A DNA stretch of 64,000 bases from assembly GCA_032358255.1 (NCBI GenBank), contig JAULBX010024517.1, forward strand, positions 1-64,000, given 5' to 3'. The notes beneath the pieces were generated by a model that saw only the letters and a list, made by a program, of their open reading frames with translations, did no database searches and was not told the origin of the DNA. Both the position numbers and the translations under genes were made by a program. How positions within the stretch are numbered: the first letter of the stretch is position 1; every line of letters starts with the position of its first letter. This DNA comes from Heterotrichella gracilis (taxonomy: Eukaryota; Sar; Xanthophyceae; Tribonematales; Xanthonemataceae). Of this stretch, positions 21,564 through 39,374 are shown piece by piece.

Positions 21564-24500
21564 GCCTATGCTGCAACAGCACAGCACGCGGTGCCTACTG
21601 CTAGCTTGTACCATAATTGCTAACCTGGCTAGCAAAGCGGTCAGCTATCAATCAGAATTCTTTGACGCAACACAGCCAGGCAACGACACTAGCCAAGGAG
21701 AGTTAGGGGAGTGCAGTGCACATAGCACACTATATGCTGCAATCAAGCGTGACCTGTCACCGTGGTTTGGCAAGGGGATCAAGAAGGAGGACATCTACGC
21801 CTGCCCCCAGGACGACAAGCACATCTGGGTGGGTCACATTCACAGGATTTCAGAGAATGGCCAAAACTGATTATTTGACCCAGGATGTGTATTTTGTGGA
21901 AGTCAGTGCTGATTTGATGCTCAATACTTCGGTGACCCACTCACTCATGACTCTCAGGACATCGATGTAATCGATGCCACTACAGCACTACATACCATAT
22001 GTACCATATTGCGCTTATAGCACCTGTAGGCACCCATTCCAGCGCTGGATTTCATCATGCATGTGAACACCGGCTTCCTTTCCTCCCAGGTAATGGTTGT
22101 TGGTGGCGAGGCCTTCCTGGTCAACAAGCAGCTGCCCATCAGCAAAACCAAGGGGATGTGGGGACAGTTCTTTTACAAGTTTGCAGAACTGCAGGAGGTA
22201 TGGCTTTCACAGGCGCAGGGGAAATGACCATGCTGCTATGCTGTGGCTAGTCTGACTTGTCATACTGTGAGGCAGTGGTACTATATAGTACCCACTCTGG
22301 AAACACAGTATGCACACCTGCCGCAGGGTGGCAACATGCCTACGTTTAAACATTAACAAGAGCCTTTGTTGCAAGATTGTTGGTGTCTCCCTTTGGTGGT
22401 GCTGGAAACTAAATAGGCTGCACAACTTTTCATAATAGAATTGTCATATTGCGCAATGCGTACTGCCAAGTTGGTTAACATAGTGTGTTTGCAAAATTCA
22501 GGAAAGAACCTTGTTTACAAAAGACTTTGGTGTCACGTAAATCACCATCAGGCATGCCATGGAAGGAGGAAGCTTCAATTTCATGTGTATCTGGTTGTCT
22601 CAATTACAAGTATAACCCACCTGCAGGCTGTTGAGAAATTCAAGGGGGAGATTCCAGACAGCATTTTCAGTGTGTCCACTGACGGGGACTTGCCAGACAT
22701 CTGGGAATATGGTGGCAACGGTGGCCTGTGCCCTAACCTTTCCTTCTGTACTTGCCAGCGCAGTTACGACATTGCAGTGCCGGATGGCATGTTTGAGCTG
22801 CACAGGTGAGGGGCATCCGCATCATCTGAAAAGTTTATCACGTTGCATGCACTTACTGGGTAAGTAAGTAAGTAAGTATCTGCTTTCCAGCTTCGAAGCC
22901 AGGTTATCACGTTGCATGCACTTACTGGGTATGCCGGGGATATGCTGCCATGGTGAACAGCGACAGGCAGTATCTGGGCACATTAAAATTAAAATAATAA
23001 TAATAAACAATAAATAAATTAATTAATGTTGTTGTTATAGCGTGTTAGCTAGACGCTGTCATAGTGAGCTAAACCCTGACAAAACAGGATGGACTGGGAC
23101 GCTATGTGCACAACTTATGAGGAGTGTAGTTATTTACTTATTTATTTATTTTGCACAAGTTGGACGGCCTGTTGCTGTTGGAATGAGCAGTCACATCACG
23201 GTCCGACCCACAACGACCCAAATCCCTTGCCCCATGCAAGCTGACTTTGAGTGATATCATGACCCTGTGCAGTAATCACTGCGGTAATTACTGCGCTTAC
23301 CCAGCTTCTGTGCGTCCGCGTTACCACTGCCAGGTTCGATGATCTGGTTGCACGCTTCGCCACCGAGGCGCCCTACCCCTGGCCTAAGAAAGAGGCCAAA
23401 GCCATCGGAAGGTTCAGACACTCATGCTGGGCGGACAAGCCCTTCTACCAGCTCAAAACCAAGCAGAACCAGGTGGGTGGGTGGGTAAATAAATATATAA
23501 GTAACTGCGCTCCTCATCTCAAGTATGGGGGCGTTGAGTGAAAAAGAGACAGAATGAGAGAGAGCCATGGGGGAGAGGTGGGTGGGTGGGTTGGCCACTG
23601 CGGAGGGCAGTGCGTGCACATAGTGTTGTGTAAATCCGTGTCTGACGCTGTGCAGAACTGTGTGCGCATGTGCACCTTGGACTGCAGATGTGGTTGCTGA
23701 TCATGTACCTTGTACATGGTTGATTATATGGCTACATGTATGATGGGTGATTGGATTGCCGCAGCAATGACAGCAGCAACGCCTGCTGTTTTACCTGGCT
23801 GATTCTCATGTTTGTAACGTATCACACTAGTTTCAATTATAGTTGATCACTGTGTGATTGCGGGGAACAATGATTGCGGCTCCATAGTCCTCTCTAGCTT
23901 ACGATCTGTCCACAAATACCGGTGGCACAATCCCTGGGACCCCTTGCTAGGATCCCTCAAGCTTGCAGCCTCCCCGCCCCATCCCCGAGGCATCGCTCTC
24001 TGCAGGTGATAAAGTGCCCCCGTGAGCACTACGCCGCCTTGGGCAAACAGAGCCGCAGCGCTGGCACCATTGACATCCGCGTGAATGAGGACCTAATGCC
24101 ACTGGGCGAGATGTCAAAGTACAAGTACACAACCACTATGGACGGGTCTGGCTGCTCAACAAGGTAGACTCTGACTTGCCGGTTGGCAACAGTGTATACC
24201 AACGGATTTACACTCACAAATTTAAGTCAACTTACAATGTACCAGTTTTGGCATTCCCTGCTGTATAAGCAATGATATCTATTTTTATATATTTCTTTCT
24301 TTATGTTGCAGGTTCTACAAGCTGCTTGCCATGGGTAGCACCGTGCTGTACAACGACCAGACCATGCGCCTGTATTTCCGCAGCGCCATGCAACCATGGG
24401 AGCACTTTGTAAGTATACCTATAGGCTGCACCATGTGCATGAAGTATCTAAGAGTATCCTGTTGCCCCGGGGCGCACCCTGCCTGACTCTGTAGATTGCA

Positions 24501-25857
24501 ACGCATGCACAGGAATTTGCCCCTGTGGACACCTTGTGAGTAGATGACAGCAAATGCCGCGCTTGGGGGACATCATAGGTGGGGCCCTACATGTGCAGTT
24601 GTACATAACACAGGCCTGCCGGCAGTTATGGGTACAAGACTCCATGAGAATGCCGCATGGCAGGTGCTGACGCGATCCTGTTTGCTTGTCAGAGTTGACA
24701 ATTGGGCTGTATCATACAGTGTGACAAGATGTTGAATAAATGGCATGCCATGCCGCCATTATACTTAAATTTGCAAGTGCAAACTTTCCTACTTCCCTAA
24801 GTGATTTCTGACTATGACTCGACTGTTGCGGCATATACCATGCATGCGTAGTGCGCTCATATTGTAATGCTTCATAGTATGAGCGCGGTACTTTATCAAT
24901 TGGGAAAGCGCTGCAGGTGATTATGCATGCCTTCATTTGCTCCACAGGTGCCCATTGGCTGGAACTCGGACGACGACATCTTTGGCATAGTGCAATGGCT
25001 GCAGGAGAACGACGCCGAGGCACAGCGCATCGCCAAGGCAGGCCAGGAGTTTGCAAGAAAGTATGAATTTGCTGAAGAAGTAGTGCATACAATTCCATGT
25101 CATCGTGCGGCACCAGGCTGGTGTGTGATGTTGCCAAGGAGTTGTGCTCAAGAGATCACCATTGAATGTTTTTATCAAAAAACATGTTTGACGCCATGCC
25201 ATGCTAGTGCGGCACTAGGGTGACACTGTTATATCCAACTGAACAGACTGATCGTTATGCTTGGCACAAAAAAAGGCAATATCAATGTTGCAATATTAAT
25301 ATCATCAATGCTAGATTTGCGCCCATCAATCCTAGATCCGAACATATGATGTAGTTTAATAATATGATGATAATATTTAATAGTATGATGTAGTTTAATA
25401 ATATTTCAAGGTTCCTATGCTGTGTACACTAAACGCCAAACCCTTTTGCATGCCATGCCTGCGGGCGTTGGCTAATTAGGCCGCAAGGCCTACCCTTGAC
25501 CAGCCGTTCTGGCTGGTGTGGTGCCCTGGTGCGAGCCAGTGCTACGCCTCTGTGCGTTCCCTGTGCGTTCCCTTTCTTTCTTTATTCTGTACATTTTGTT
25601 TGACTAATTATTTTCGTTTATATTTGGACATAATTGTATTACCACCCTGCAGGCATTTGCGCAAGGATGGCCGGCTGTGCTACTGGCGGGAGCTGCTGCG
25701 GGAATTAGGCAAGCTGCACACAGACTGGCGCCCAACGTTGGACCAGTTTCCAAAGAACTGGCAGTTGAAGAGTGAGATCCAGCGTGGACTAGAAGTGCAG
25801 CCACAGTCGCTCAAGCGGGTGCACGAGGACCACATCATGAGCAATTACGAAGGCTGA
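21529..25857 (+). CDS. CAP10/Rumi-type (DUF821) glycosyltransferase
   Basis: Proteins with the CAP10 domain transfer glucose or xylose to protein or polysaccharide acceptors in the secretory pathway. Eight exons, 21529-21828, 22090-22197, 22627-22805, 23334-23472, 24006-24163, 24312-24408, 24948-25060 and 25653-25857, agree in phase and give 432 residues. The N-terminus has a hydrophobic stretch at about residues 22-38 (CLLLACTIIANLASKAVS), a signal peptide or signal anchor. Family hallmarks are DIAVPDGMFEL, the nucleotide-sugar region with MSKYKYTTTMDGSGCSTR then FYKLLAMGSTVL, the MQPWEHFVPIGWNSDDD motif, and AQRIAKAGQEFARK near the end. The usual FRGS-type acceptor motif is replaced by GRFRHSCWADKPFYQ. 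No KDEL retention signal is present. Introns lack telomere-type motifs and exon-edge copies. A TGTAA lies near 26417. Confidence 0.9.
22839..22936. repeat. 30-bp direct repeat and TAAG microsatellite in an intron
   Basis: The string ATCACGTTGCATGCACTTAC followed by TGGGTA occurs twice, near 22840 and 22906, separated by a (TAAG)n run. It lies inside a glycosyltransferase intron and has no coding capacity. Confidence 0.8.
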
Positions 25858-27209
25858 TGGGATCAGCAGGCCTGGGCAGATTCAGGGGCAGGAAGGCATT
25901 GGTGGGGGCAACATTGGAGCCTGCCATGCACTAGTTATTGAAAACACTATGACACCACAGGCATAATGCTTGTCCCTTTTCCAAGTTTGAAGCTCTGACT
26001 GGACAGTTGCTATTGGTTTAGCTCCTAATGCAATTGCCAAATTGATTTCTGACTTGCAACGCCTTGCCATTGAACTTCAAGGCTTCGGTGTGTACACCAA
26101 TTGGTTTTGCAAACGTCAAACCCCTTTGCATGCCTACTGGCAATGGCTAAAGCATCGTTATGGCTGGTCGGTGCCCGGGCCTGGTGCAAGCCAGTGGCCC
26201 CTTTACTCCGCATTTGTTCATCCCCTTTCTTCCTTAGAAATCCCTTCTCAAACGAATGATGTTTTTACATTCTACATGTATACATCAGATGGCCTCTTAC
26301 CAGACAACAGCTGTGAGATGTCCAATTTGGACTCGACTGCAATGCCATGATGAGACGCAACAAACGTTGAAACCTCCTGCTGGGCTTGTTTGGTCAGGCT
26401 GAGTCACTTTACACTGTGTAAAGCAATAATTATTCCGCTTACAAATTGGCATGTCGCCGCCATGTTCATCTGAAACAATTATGGCTCAAGACCCACACCT
26501 GGCATCAGTTCGCACCCGACCTGCTGGCGCTCTGGAGCGACGCTGCGCCACATTAATGCGCTGACCAGCACAACCTTCTGAATATAGACCGGCTGCCTGG
26601 CACCCGCGCACCCTCCACTAATCACCAGCGCATCCCAATGGTCACGGAAACAGGCGCCGAGCGCAGAACCGCATGCAGCCCAAAGCCGCACACATCCCCA
26701 GCAAGAACAGCATACATGATTTTCACAAGTTGCATACACTACCCGCACCCCTGCTGGCCCAATACCCTGGCTATCCAAAGCAATTTACTACCAACTGCGC
26801 CGCGCAATGAGCCAATCAGTGACACCCAGGTAGCAATCTCATTCCCAGCACCCCATCAGCGGCATCCCTGTGCGTCCCTGGTAAAAGCACATACACGATG
26901 CACCCTCCACCCCTTCTTCATCCCTGAAGCCTCACTGCTCTGCACCCAGTCGCACCCATGCTCCCGCCTGGCAATGTAGCTGCCCCTTTTTCCTCCCCTC
27001 TCCCCCTCCCTGCCTACATTTCCCTGGCCATCCGCAACGCCTGCTGTACCCCTGATCCCCTGACAGGCATGCTTGTCCAGCTGCATCCCTGCCAATGCCT
27101 GCTCACTTCGCCGCCAAGTAACGGCCGCCAAGAGCACGCATGCGCTGCGGCCAGCGCCAAGGGCAGCCCAACTTATCCTTGCTGATCCATGGGGCGATGA
27201 AGTTCCCAT
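25858..27209. other. Convergent 3' region glycosyltransferase / V-ATPase B
   Basis: The two genes end tail to tail across 1.35 kb. Apart from a TGTAA near 26417 on the plus strand I see no feature; the short open frames here show no recognisable motif. Confidence 0.4.
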
Positions 27210-32399
<5,190 letters not shown>

Positions 32400-33754
32400 G
32401 GCTGCTTTCTTTCAGGGTATCCAAGGTGTTGAACGTTTTCTTGGGGAACAAGCTGCGACAAGGGTCCAAGCCCCAGAAAAGACGCACGCACAAACGAACT
32501 TGTTAAAAGTACGCAGACTGCTTGCAGGGCAGCTAGCGGCTCTGCAGCCCACAAAACAGCTGTCTGGATAGCTGCAAAGCGAAGCAGAGTGTTGTGAATG
32601 AGGCCCATGGATGAGAAATATACCCTAGCTTTTAAGAGAGCCCGGACGTATTTGCTCTGTCGGATCACGGTCTATCCGGGAACTTACCCTACACCATGAA
32701 CTCAAAACCCTAAACCCCACAAGAATTCCAAGAGGATCTCCACTCCTGCAAGTTGTGGACGACAGTTGCCTCATTTTGTGGCCGCAACTTTGCGAAAGAA
32801 AGCACCCAGTTGGTTTGTGTTGTGTAGAGTGCCATTGTATATGGTGGTAACCAACTTGCCGCTGGATGCATGCATGCCCACATGCCACTGTCAACACTGT
32901 CCTCGTACCAACACCAAGCTCCCGGTGCGTACTCAGATGTTCTGCAACTTTCAAACCGTCTTCATAATCCGTACCCTTTCTCCTGGTCTGTACAACTGAT
33001 ATAGCGCACGGAGTGGTGTCCCTGCCTGTTGCATGCCGTGCAGTACCGTTTCGGCGCCACCGACCGTGACCCAGCATGGCAAAGGCTGTCGCGACTGCCA
33101 TACGTTTGCAAACTATTTTTGAAATCCTTAACAAATAATAACATGAAGCAAAGAGTGGGCAGCGTGCAGATAAGTGCTGTTCTGTGTTAGCGTCAGAACT
33201 GCCCCGTAGGGTGTCTGTGGCTAGGCCCAAACGGTATAGAACTGCGTACAGGGTAAACGACCACAAAGCGCTGTTTTCGCCTCAACACTCATCTTTAAAG
33301 CCTTGTTTGGGTTCCGCATGCAGGTGCAAGACAGGGTTTGATAGAGCCAACAACGCCCTGTGGGCCCCCACCCACCTAAAACTGCTCTGAGTCTGAGATT
33401 TTCTTCCAAGGTACCCACTGTGTGCTTTCTCCTGCCCTGCAAGTTCACTGAGGTGTTATATCTGTGCTTGTACACCAACAATTGATGTACACACGGTGGT
33501 TTCAGTAAGCCTGCTGTGCCCTTGGCCCACATGTTACCCTAAACCCTAAACCCTTGGAAGGGGCCTGTGCAAGGCAAGGAGTGCTTGGCGCGTAGCCCCT
33601 CTATCGGTGGCCGCATACCACAGGGCATGCACAGCGAATGGTAACTGTGGTCATTTGACAATGCATGCGCAGCAACTGTGGGCTGTGTCCATTTGCAGCG
33701 CAACGCATCTCAACCTCATTTCCAGGCCTAGGGACGCAGTCACACACAGCCAAA
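32400..33754. promoter_or_regulatory. Divergent intergenic region V-ATPase B / secreted protein
   Basis: This 1.35-kb interval must hold two promoters. It contains CCCTAAACCC motifs near 32705 and 33537 but no gene, RNA or core promoter element that I can support. Confidence 0.45.
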
Positions 33755-36700
33755 ATGTTCCACAATAGGCGGCAATGCAGCCAGCTACTGGCGGTGGCTG
33801 TCCTCCTGCTCTGCACCAGCTATAGCTCTGGCACCTTCTTGGCATCGGATATTCCCGACCTGGCTGGCAGTGAGTGCTCTCCTACCCTAAACCCTGAACC
33901 CTGAACCCGAAGCCCTAAACAGTGATTGCTCTCTCACTTTACGCCCTTAACCCTAAGCCCCAAGTCTTAAGCACTAAGCGCTCACTGGAATTGCCCTCAA
34001 AGCACAATTGATGGAACTTGCCTGCAGCCATGTATGATGTTGGCAGATGTAGGGGTTTGGTTTAGGGTGTTGCAGGAAGGGTTTCGTCAACCCCACACCC
34101 CACATCCACGCATCACTGCCTGGATTCACATACTCTTCGTAACCCTGCTTTCATTGCTACATAGGCATACACTTTCACAGCCCTATTGCAGTGCTAGTCA
34201 TTGAACCTCACAATGGTGTTGAATGTGACTTTCCCCAACAGAGATCTCCACTTTCTTCGACCACTTCTCCGAGAAGATGGGTACCACGATGGACTGGCGC
34301 ATGAACAACACCCTGTGGAAGCACATGGAGAGGGCGTTCGAGGACAAGCCGGGCGGCGCAGACCTCCTGTCCTTCTCACACATCCAGGACATGTTTGCAG
34401 GTGGGGCGGGAAAGCTCCTGGTTTAGGGTTTAGGGTTGGGATGTCTGGGGTTTAGGGTTTGGGGTTCCAAGTGCAGACCTCCTGTCATTCTCGCACATCC
34501 AAGACATGTTTGCAGGTCGGGTGGGAAAGCTCCTGGTTTAGGGTTTAGGGTTGGGATGTCTGGGGTTTAGGGTTTGGGGTTCCAAGTGCAGACCTCCTGT
34601 CATTCTCGCACATCCAGGACATGTTTGCAGGTCGGGTGGGAAAGCACCTGTTTTAGTGGGGTTTAAGGATTCCAATGCGCGCTCTGGACTGTCTCACATA
34701 ATAAGTGAATATCCAGGAAAAAACTAGTAGCTGGGTGCATGTGATAAGCAGCACAGCATGCGTGTGAAAGAGACTCTCAGTGACTGCGTAACTGCGGAGA
34801 ATGGCGGATTCACTGTTCAGCTATGAGCTCATTCCATACCATGATTGCATGCCATGGGTCAGAGAGACCAGCAGGCTTCAATACCCCCCCAGATCTCACC
34901 CTCCTCGTGTGTGATGGAATTTTCTAAAATTTTCCGGAGCTCCAGACATGGCCCCTGGCCACGTATGTACATGAGAAGGAGTTTTTTGCGTATGGCCACA
35001 CCATGATGGCACAATGGAGCATTTCATGTGGCATGCCGCTTCACTTCACACACTGTGCACAGCACCACCGCACCACTAATGTATGGGGTATAAAATTGCT
35101 AGCAGGCATCATCCCACCCACGCGGGATATATTAAAATCATCTGCTCACCCTCCCATGTCATTTCCCCCAGACATGGCCCCTGGCCACGTGGACCAGGAG
35201 GAGGCATTTGGGTACAGTGGGACCACCTGTCACAATTTGGCTTTCCATGTGGCGCGATTTTCCCCCCGTAAACCCTGTGCACAGCACCACTGTACCTCGT
35301 ATGTATGGGTGAAAATGCCTGCCGGATTCATCAAACCCCTCCTTGTTTGTTTTTCTCCAGACATGGCCCCTGGCCACGTGGACCAGGAGGAGGCATTTGC
35401 ATTTGTCCAGAATGCGTACGCTGCCCTGCAGAAGATTCAGGCTGCCAACTGCATTCCTGTGTCAATCGCCCCAGCCATCCCTCCCAAGAAGCTGATCAAC
35501 TGCGGGGTAGGTCACAAGCAGATAAGGGAAAGTGATACGTCTAGGACATTATGTTGAACTGCCAGGCGTGTTGGTTCAGGAAAGACTTGGAGTAGAGGAG
35601 GGCTTAACCCTCCTGTTGACCATACCTACCTGCATCCCTGTGTCAACCACACCAGCTATCCCTCCCAAGACGCTGACCAATTGAAGCGTAGATCAACGTA
35701 AATAAAAAGAAGAAGAAAAACCACATAATGATGTGTGCAGAAACAATTACTGCACTCAGTCTGCCAGTCTGACAGGCGTGTTGATCCAGGAAATTTGCCC
35801 TTCGAGGTGGAGTACAATGACATCCACCCCCTGTAATAAATCTGAAGTTGCCTCCCCCCAGCCCACCACCCGGATCCCCTGTGCCGCAGTTTGGGTCCTA
35901 CTCCTTCCTCATCGACGGCGGCAACTGCACCATCAACCCCATCTCCAAGATCCTGGACTGTTTCAAGGGCCAGGTGAAGGTATCCAAGTCCGCTGCTGGC
36001 TGCTCCTTCTTCAGCCTCACGGGGGTCAAGGTCAAGGTGCGTCAGGGGAGGTCATGGCAGGCACTCAAAAGCCTAGCCCTAAACAAAACCCTAAAATCTA
36101 CACCCTAATCCAGCCTGAACACCATTTACCCAATCTTCAAGGTGCGTGAGGGGGAGGTCATGCGGCATGCACTAGAAACCCTAACCCTAAGCAAATCCCC
36201 TTAATCTGAAGCCTACAGTCTAAATTGACCCTTAGGGGTGTCCTTGGCAAAACCAGTTGCACCGGACTCATCAAGGCCTTGCTTTCCTGCATGATGCATC
36301 GTCATCAGGTCTCAAATGAACCTGGTGTAGGGTGGAGTGCGCCTTGCAGAGGCAGGCAGCATGAATAAATAAATAAATATCTACCAGAGGCAGGCAGCGT
36401 GATGGGTCATCAAATGGTTCGATTTCCTTTTCATTCTCTTGCTGTAGGACCCCATGTGCTCGACCCTGGTCCTGAGCAAGGGCAGCCGCCACAGTGCCCA
36501 TCGAGGCCTTCATTCCCTGCCCAGTTCACCGCCACCATGGTTGCAGTTGAAATAAACAGGCCAGATGTCACGCGCGGCGCAGCAACAGGAAGGCACTGCA
36601 TGTCGTACAGGTTCCGTGAATTTACCCGTGGTTGTTCCCTGCAGGACCGCTCCTGCTCGAGGCCCGCTCTGTCCCTAGGCAAGGGTAATTCCACAGTGCT

Positions 36701-37700
36701 TATTAAGGCCAGGACATTCAACTCCACCCGGGTGTACCGCATATCTCGGGACGACACCAACTCCATGTGGGGCGACTTCCCCAAGGAGTACATCAGTGAC
36801 ATTGCCACAGGTAGGGACCTTCAACCCCAGACCCCAAACCCTAAACCCCAATCTCCTAACCCTAAACTCTGAACAGCTCCGTGTGGGGGGACATCCCCAA
36901 GGAGTACATCACCGACATTGCCACAGGTAGGCCCCCTAATCCCTGGACCCTAATGTAACACTAAACCCAAAACAATTCCATGTAGGGGGGAATTTCTACA
37001 AGGGGTATGCATTGATTCTCACATGTATGGGACACCTAAACCCTAACACCAATATGGATGCAGGGAATGACATGCCATTCAGCTGCTCCTTTTTTTCTAT
37101 TTCTTCTTTGTTTTCCTCAAGTATGTAGCTGCCACAGACCTGGTGTGCGCAATTGTCCTATCACTGTAGTAAGACCCTTATATTGACATACTCTTTGCCA
37201 CATACCTGGTGGGCGTCCTTGGACAAGAACAAGATGAAGTGCGCATTTATCTTGACAATTTTATTAAAACCCTTTTACTGACACACTGTTTGCCACATAT
37301 CTGGTGGGCGTCCTGGACAAGATGGGTGGCATGACGAAGTGCCAATTAGTTATCCCATCCACCTTACAAAAGAAATTCATCTACTGACACACTACTTGCC
37401 AGAGACCTGGCGGGCATCCTTATAAAGATGGGTGGCATATTGAAGTGTGCATTAATCCAGTCAATTTTGCAAACAAATTCAATGACTGACATTCCTATTG
37501 CCACAGACCTGGTGGGTGTCCTGGACAAGATGGGGGGGAAGATGGATGGCGCCAACCAGTGGGTGAACGAGCTGGACGGCAAGCTGTCGCAGTGGTGGAC
37601 GGAGCACGTGGCGGGCGCCTGGGAGGGCAGCAAGTTTGAGCACATGTGGGAGGGGCTGAGCCACAAGGACCTCAGCCTGGCCAGCCTGATTGACTGGTAG
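33755..37700 (+). CDS. Secreted protein of unknown family
   Basis: I do not recognise this protein. Six exons, 33755-33869, 34242-34400, 35361-35506, 35890-36036, 36645-36810 and 37507-37700, agree in phase and give 308 residues. A signal peptide is clear (basic MFHNRRQ, then LLAVAVLLLCTSYSSG). The mature part has DHFSEKMGTTMDWRMNNTLW, an EEAFAFVQNAYAALQKIQAA helix, six cysteines clustered at about residues 120-195, several N-glycosylation sequons (NNT, NCT, NST twice) and a Trp-rich C-terminal helix region ending LASLIDW. No transmembrane segment follows the signal, so it is probably exported or lumenal. The acceptor of exon 4 is chosen by phase; an alternative at 35848 adds a proline-rich stretch. 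Most exons have edge copies in neighbouring introns. Confidence 0.75.
34401..34650 (+). repeat. Two copies of secreted-protein exon 2 donor edge
   Basis: After the true donor at 34401, units of about 115 bp at 34473 and 34587 repeat GCAGACCTCCTGT...GTTTGCAGGT, separated by TTTAGGGTTTAGGG spacers. The donor GT is preserved in both. Confidence 0.9.
34935..35360 (+). repeat. Two copies of secreted-protein exon 3 acceptor edge
   Basis: The acceptor and first codons of exon 3 (CAGACATGGCCCCTGGCCAC) occur near 34945 and 35171 before the true site at 35361. Units are about 190-230 bp and include TTTCATGTGGC...CACAGCACCAC intron sequence. The 35171 copy keeps about 40 nt of exon unchanged. Confidence 0.9.
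36447..36545 (+). repeat. Degenerate copy of secreted-protein exon 5 acceptor edge
   Basis: A TGTAGGACC acceptor followed by GACCCCATGTGCTCGACCC and AAGGGC...CACAGTGCC matches the start of exon 36645-36810, with many substitutions and a broken frame. Confidence 0.7.
36874..37010 (+). repeat. Copies of secreted-protein exon 5 donor edge
   Basis: A close copy at about 36875-36930 repeats the end of exon 5 with an intact CCACAGGTAGG donor. A weaker one follows near 36970-37010. CCCTAAAC motifs separate them. Confidence 0.85.
37128..37480 (+). repeat. Four copies of secreted-protein exon 6 acceptor edge
   Basis: Units near 37130, 37196, 37288 and 37396 repeat GCCACAGACCTGGTGGGTGT and the following GACAAGATGGG of exon 6 with increasing similarity towards the true exon at 37507. 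In the 37196 and 37288 copies the acceptor AG has changed to AT; the 37130 copy still reads CAG. Spacing is about 66-110 bp. Confidence 0.85.
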
Positions 37701-37757
37701 AGGGTCGCTGGAGGTGGGCGTTTGTGGATGTGTGTGGATGTGCACCGTATTCACAGC

Positions 37758-38180
37758 GCCTGGTGTGATCCAACTTGATGAGGAGCTAAGCATTTGTCCC
37801 AATACTATTGGTGTCCCAATTGGTGGGACTGAACTTGGTGGGCGGGCAGCGGGTTTGAGGAGACGTGGGAGGGCCTGGCCAGGCTCGATGATTGGTAGTG
37901 TGCAGCGTAGGGCTTAGTGATTTAGGGTTTAAAACCCCTAAACCTTAAGCCTCTGCCCTGAGCAGTACGGCTGGAGGCATGCCATGCGGCATTGCGGCAA
38001 TAATTGCGAGGTATGCGCCTGCAACTTATAGCGCCTGGTGTGACCTGCTGTGGAGGGTGGACGTGGTGGATGAGCATTTGCACCTGTGGGCCGCTGGTGG
38101 GCGGGCAGGGGGTGTGAGCACATGTGGGAGGAGGGGATACCATGGGCCTGGGCCTGTCCAGCCTGTTTGATTGGTATACC
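37758..38180 (+). repeat. Copies of the secreted-protein C-terminal exon end
   Basis: Beyond the stop codon, stretches at about 37840-37898 and 38097-38173 repeat the coding end (exon residues KFEHMWEG and SLIDW) in degenerate form; the first ends GATTGGTAG, the second GATTGGTAT. GCGCCTGGTGTGA also recurs at 37758 and 38031. These would lie in the 3' UTR or beyond. Confidence 0.75.
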
Positions 38181-39374
38181 TTGGGTGCGCATCTTTGCCT
38201 GGAGGGTGTGTACAATGGCGGGGTGTGCAAACATGCAGCACGCAGCTGCTGCTGGCTTTGGGGGTGGTCCAGGGGGTAGCGTCAGGGTGTGGATATGTGG
38301 GACCCGGGGCGCCTGGCTTGTGCCGCAAGGTGCGGCTGGCTTGCCTGGGGCCAGTGCCTGCATATGCAGTCTATGGCCATGCGCACCGCTGTGTGAGGGT
38401 TTCTATGATTAATCAATCATTTGCTTCTGCTTGGGGCTGCATGGGGATTGCGACTCAATCGGCAGTGAACAGTTGAGGCTGGGGTGCCCTGTGAGTCGAT
38501 AAAAAAAAGTATCACGTGGAAAGTACGGCGCCGGGAGCTGGGTGTGTCAGCATCTCCAGTGCAAAGTGAGGCAGGCGCCAGGCCGCGGGTGAACTGAATT
38601 AGCGTTTAGGGTTTTGCACTAGGGCGAAACGGTGTTACGCCAAGATGGTTGCAACACTAAATCCGCTGAGCGAGGCTGACTGCGGATGATGGGCACTGCC
38701 CATGACAAGAATAGCATAACAGAAACATAGGTTGTCTACTCGTAGCGTAGACACTAGGCCCTGCTAGGCCACTAGTGTTCGTGCTCTGAAGTTGTAGTTG
38801 TGTAGGGGCTCCAGTGGGGTGCTAGGGACAACTCCAGAAGGACGGTGACACTTGTGCAATGTGTACAATGTGAGGGCACAGTGCGCCTCGCCTCACTGTG
38901 GTTGCCACTGCGTGGTAGTGACTCACTAGTGTATATATCCAGACTGGTTAACGACCACTCGCAGAAATCCCTGGTGGTTGTCAATTGAGACTCAAGACAA
39001 GCATATGCAGTTTGCCAGACGGTGGCACAAGTTACAAGTCAACCTACATGTCCTGCAGCCAGTGCGTACTATTCCTGTGGAGTAAAGGCTTTCAAGCCGA
39101 ACGCTGACTTGTGCCCTACGAGGCATTGCGCTTGGTTGGTGAAACTGCCGGGTTGCTGTGCAAAACCCAGCCTGCACATTAAAAGGGGCCCTTGCACATG
39201 CATGTATACAGGGTGAACTAGGTCAGCGTGCTTTCATCGTTTCATCGTTCCGTCCGGCGAAACAGAAGGGGTTTTAAGCCCTTACTGTGCACTTAAATCT
39301 GCCTGCCAACGCGGAGTCCCCAGTGTGCTCTTTGTTCGGTTTCGAACCCCATGGCAGGGCGTCATGCATGGTAC
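38181..39374. other. Intergenic sequence, secreted protein / kinesin
   Basis: No coding region, RNA gene or array was recognised in this part of the convergent interval. Confidence 0.4.

Noticed and set aside
22980-23160. AT-rich TTATTTATTTA stretches in a glycosyltransferase intron as a transposon
   Set aside because: No terminal inverted repeats or target duplication could be found.
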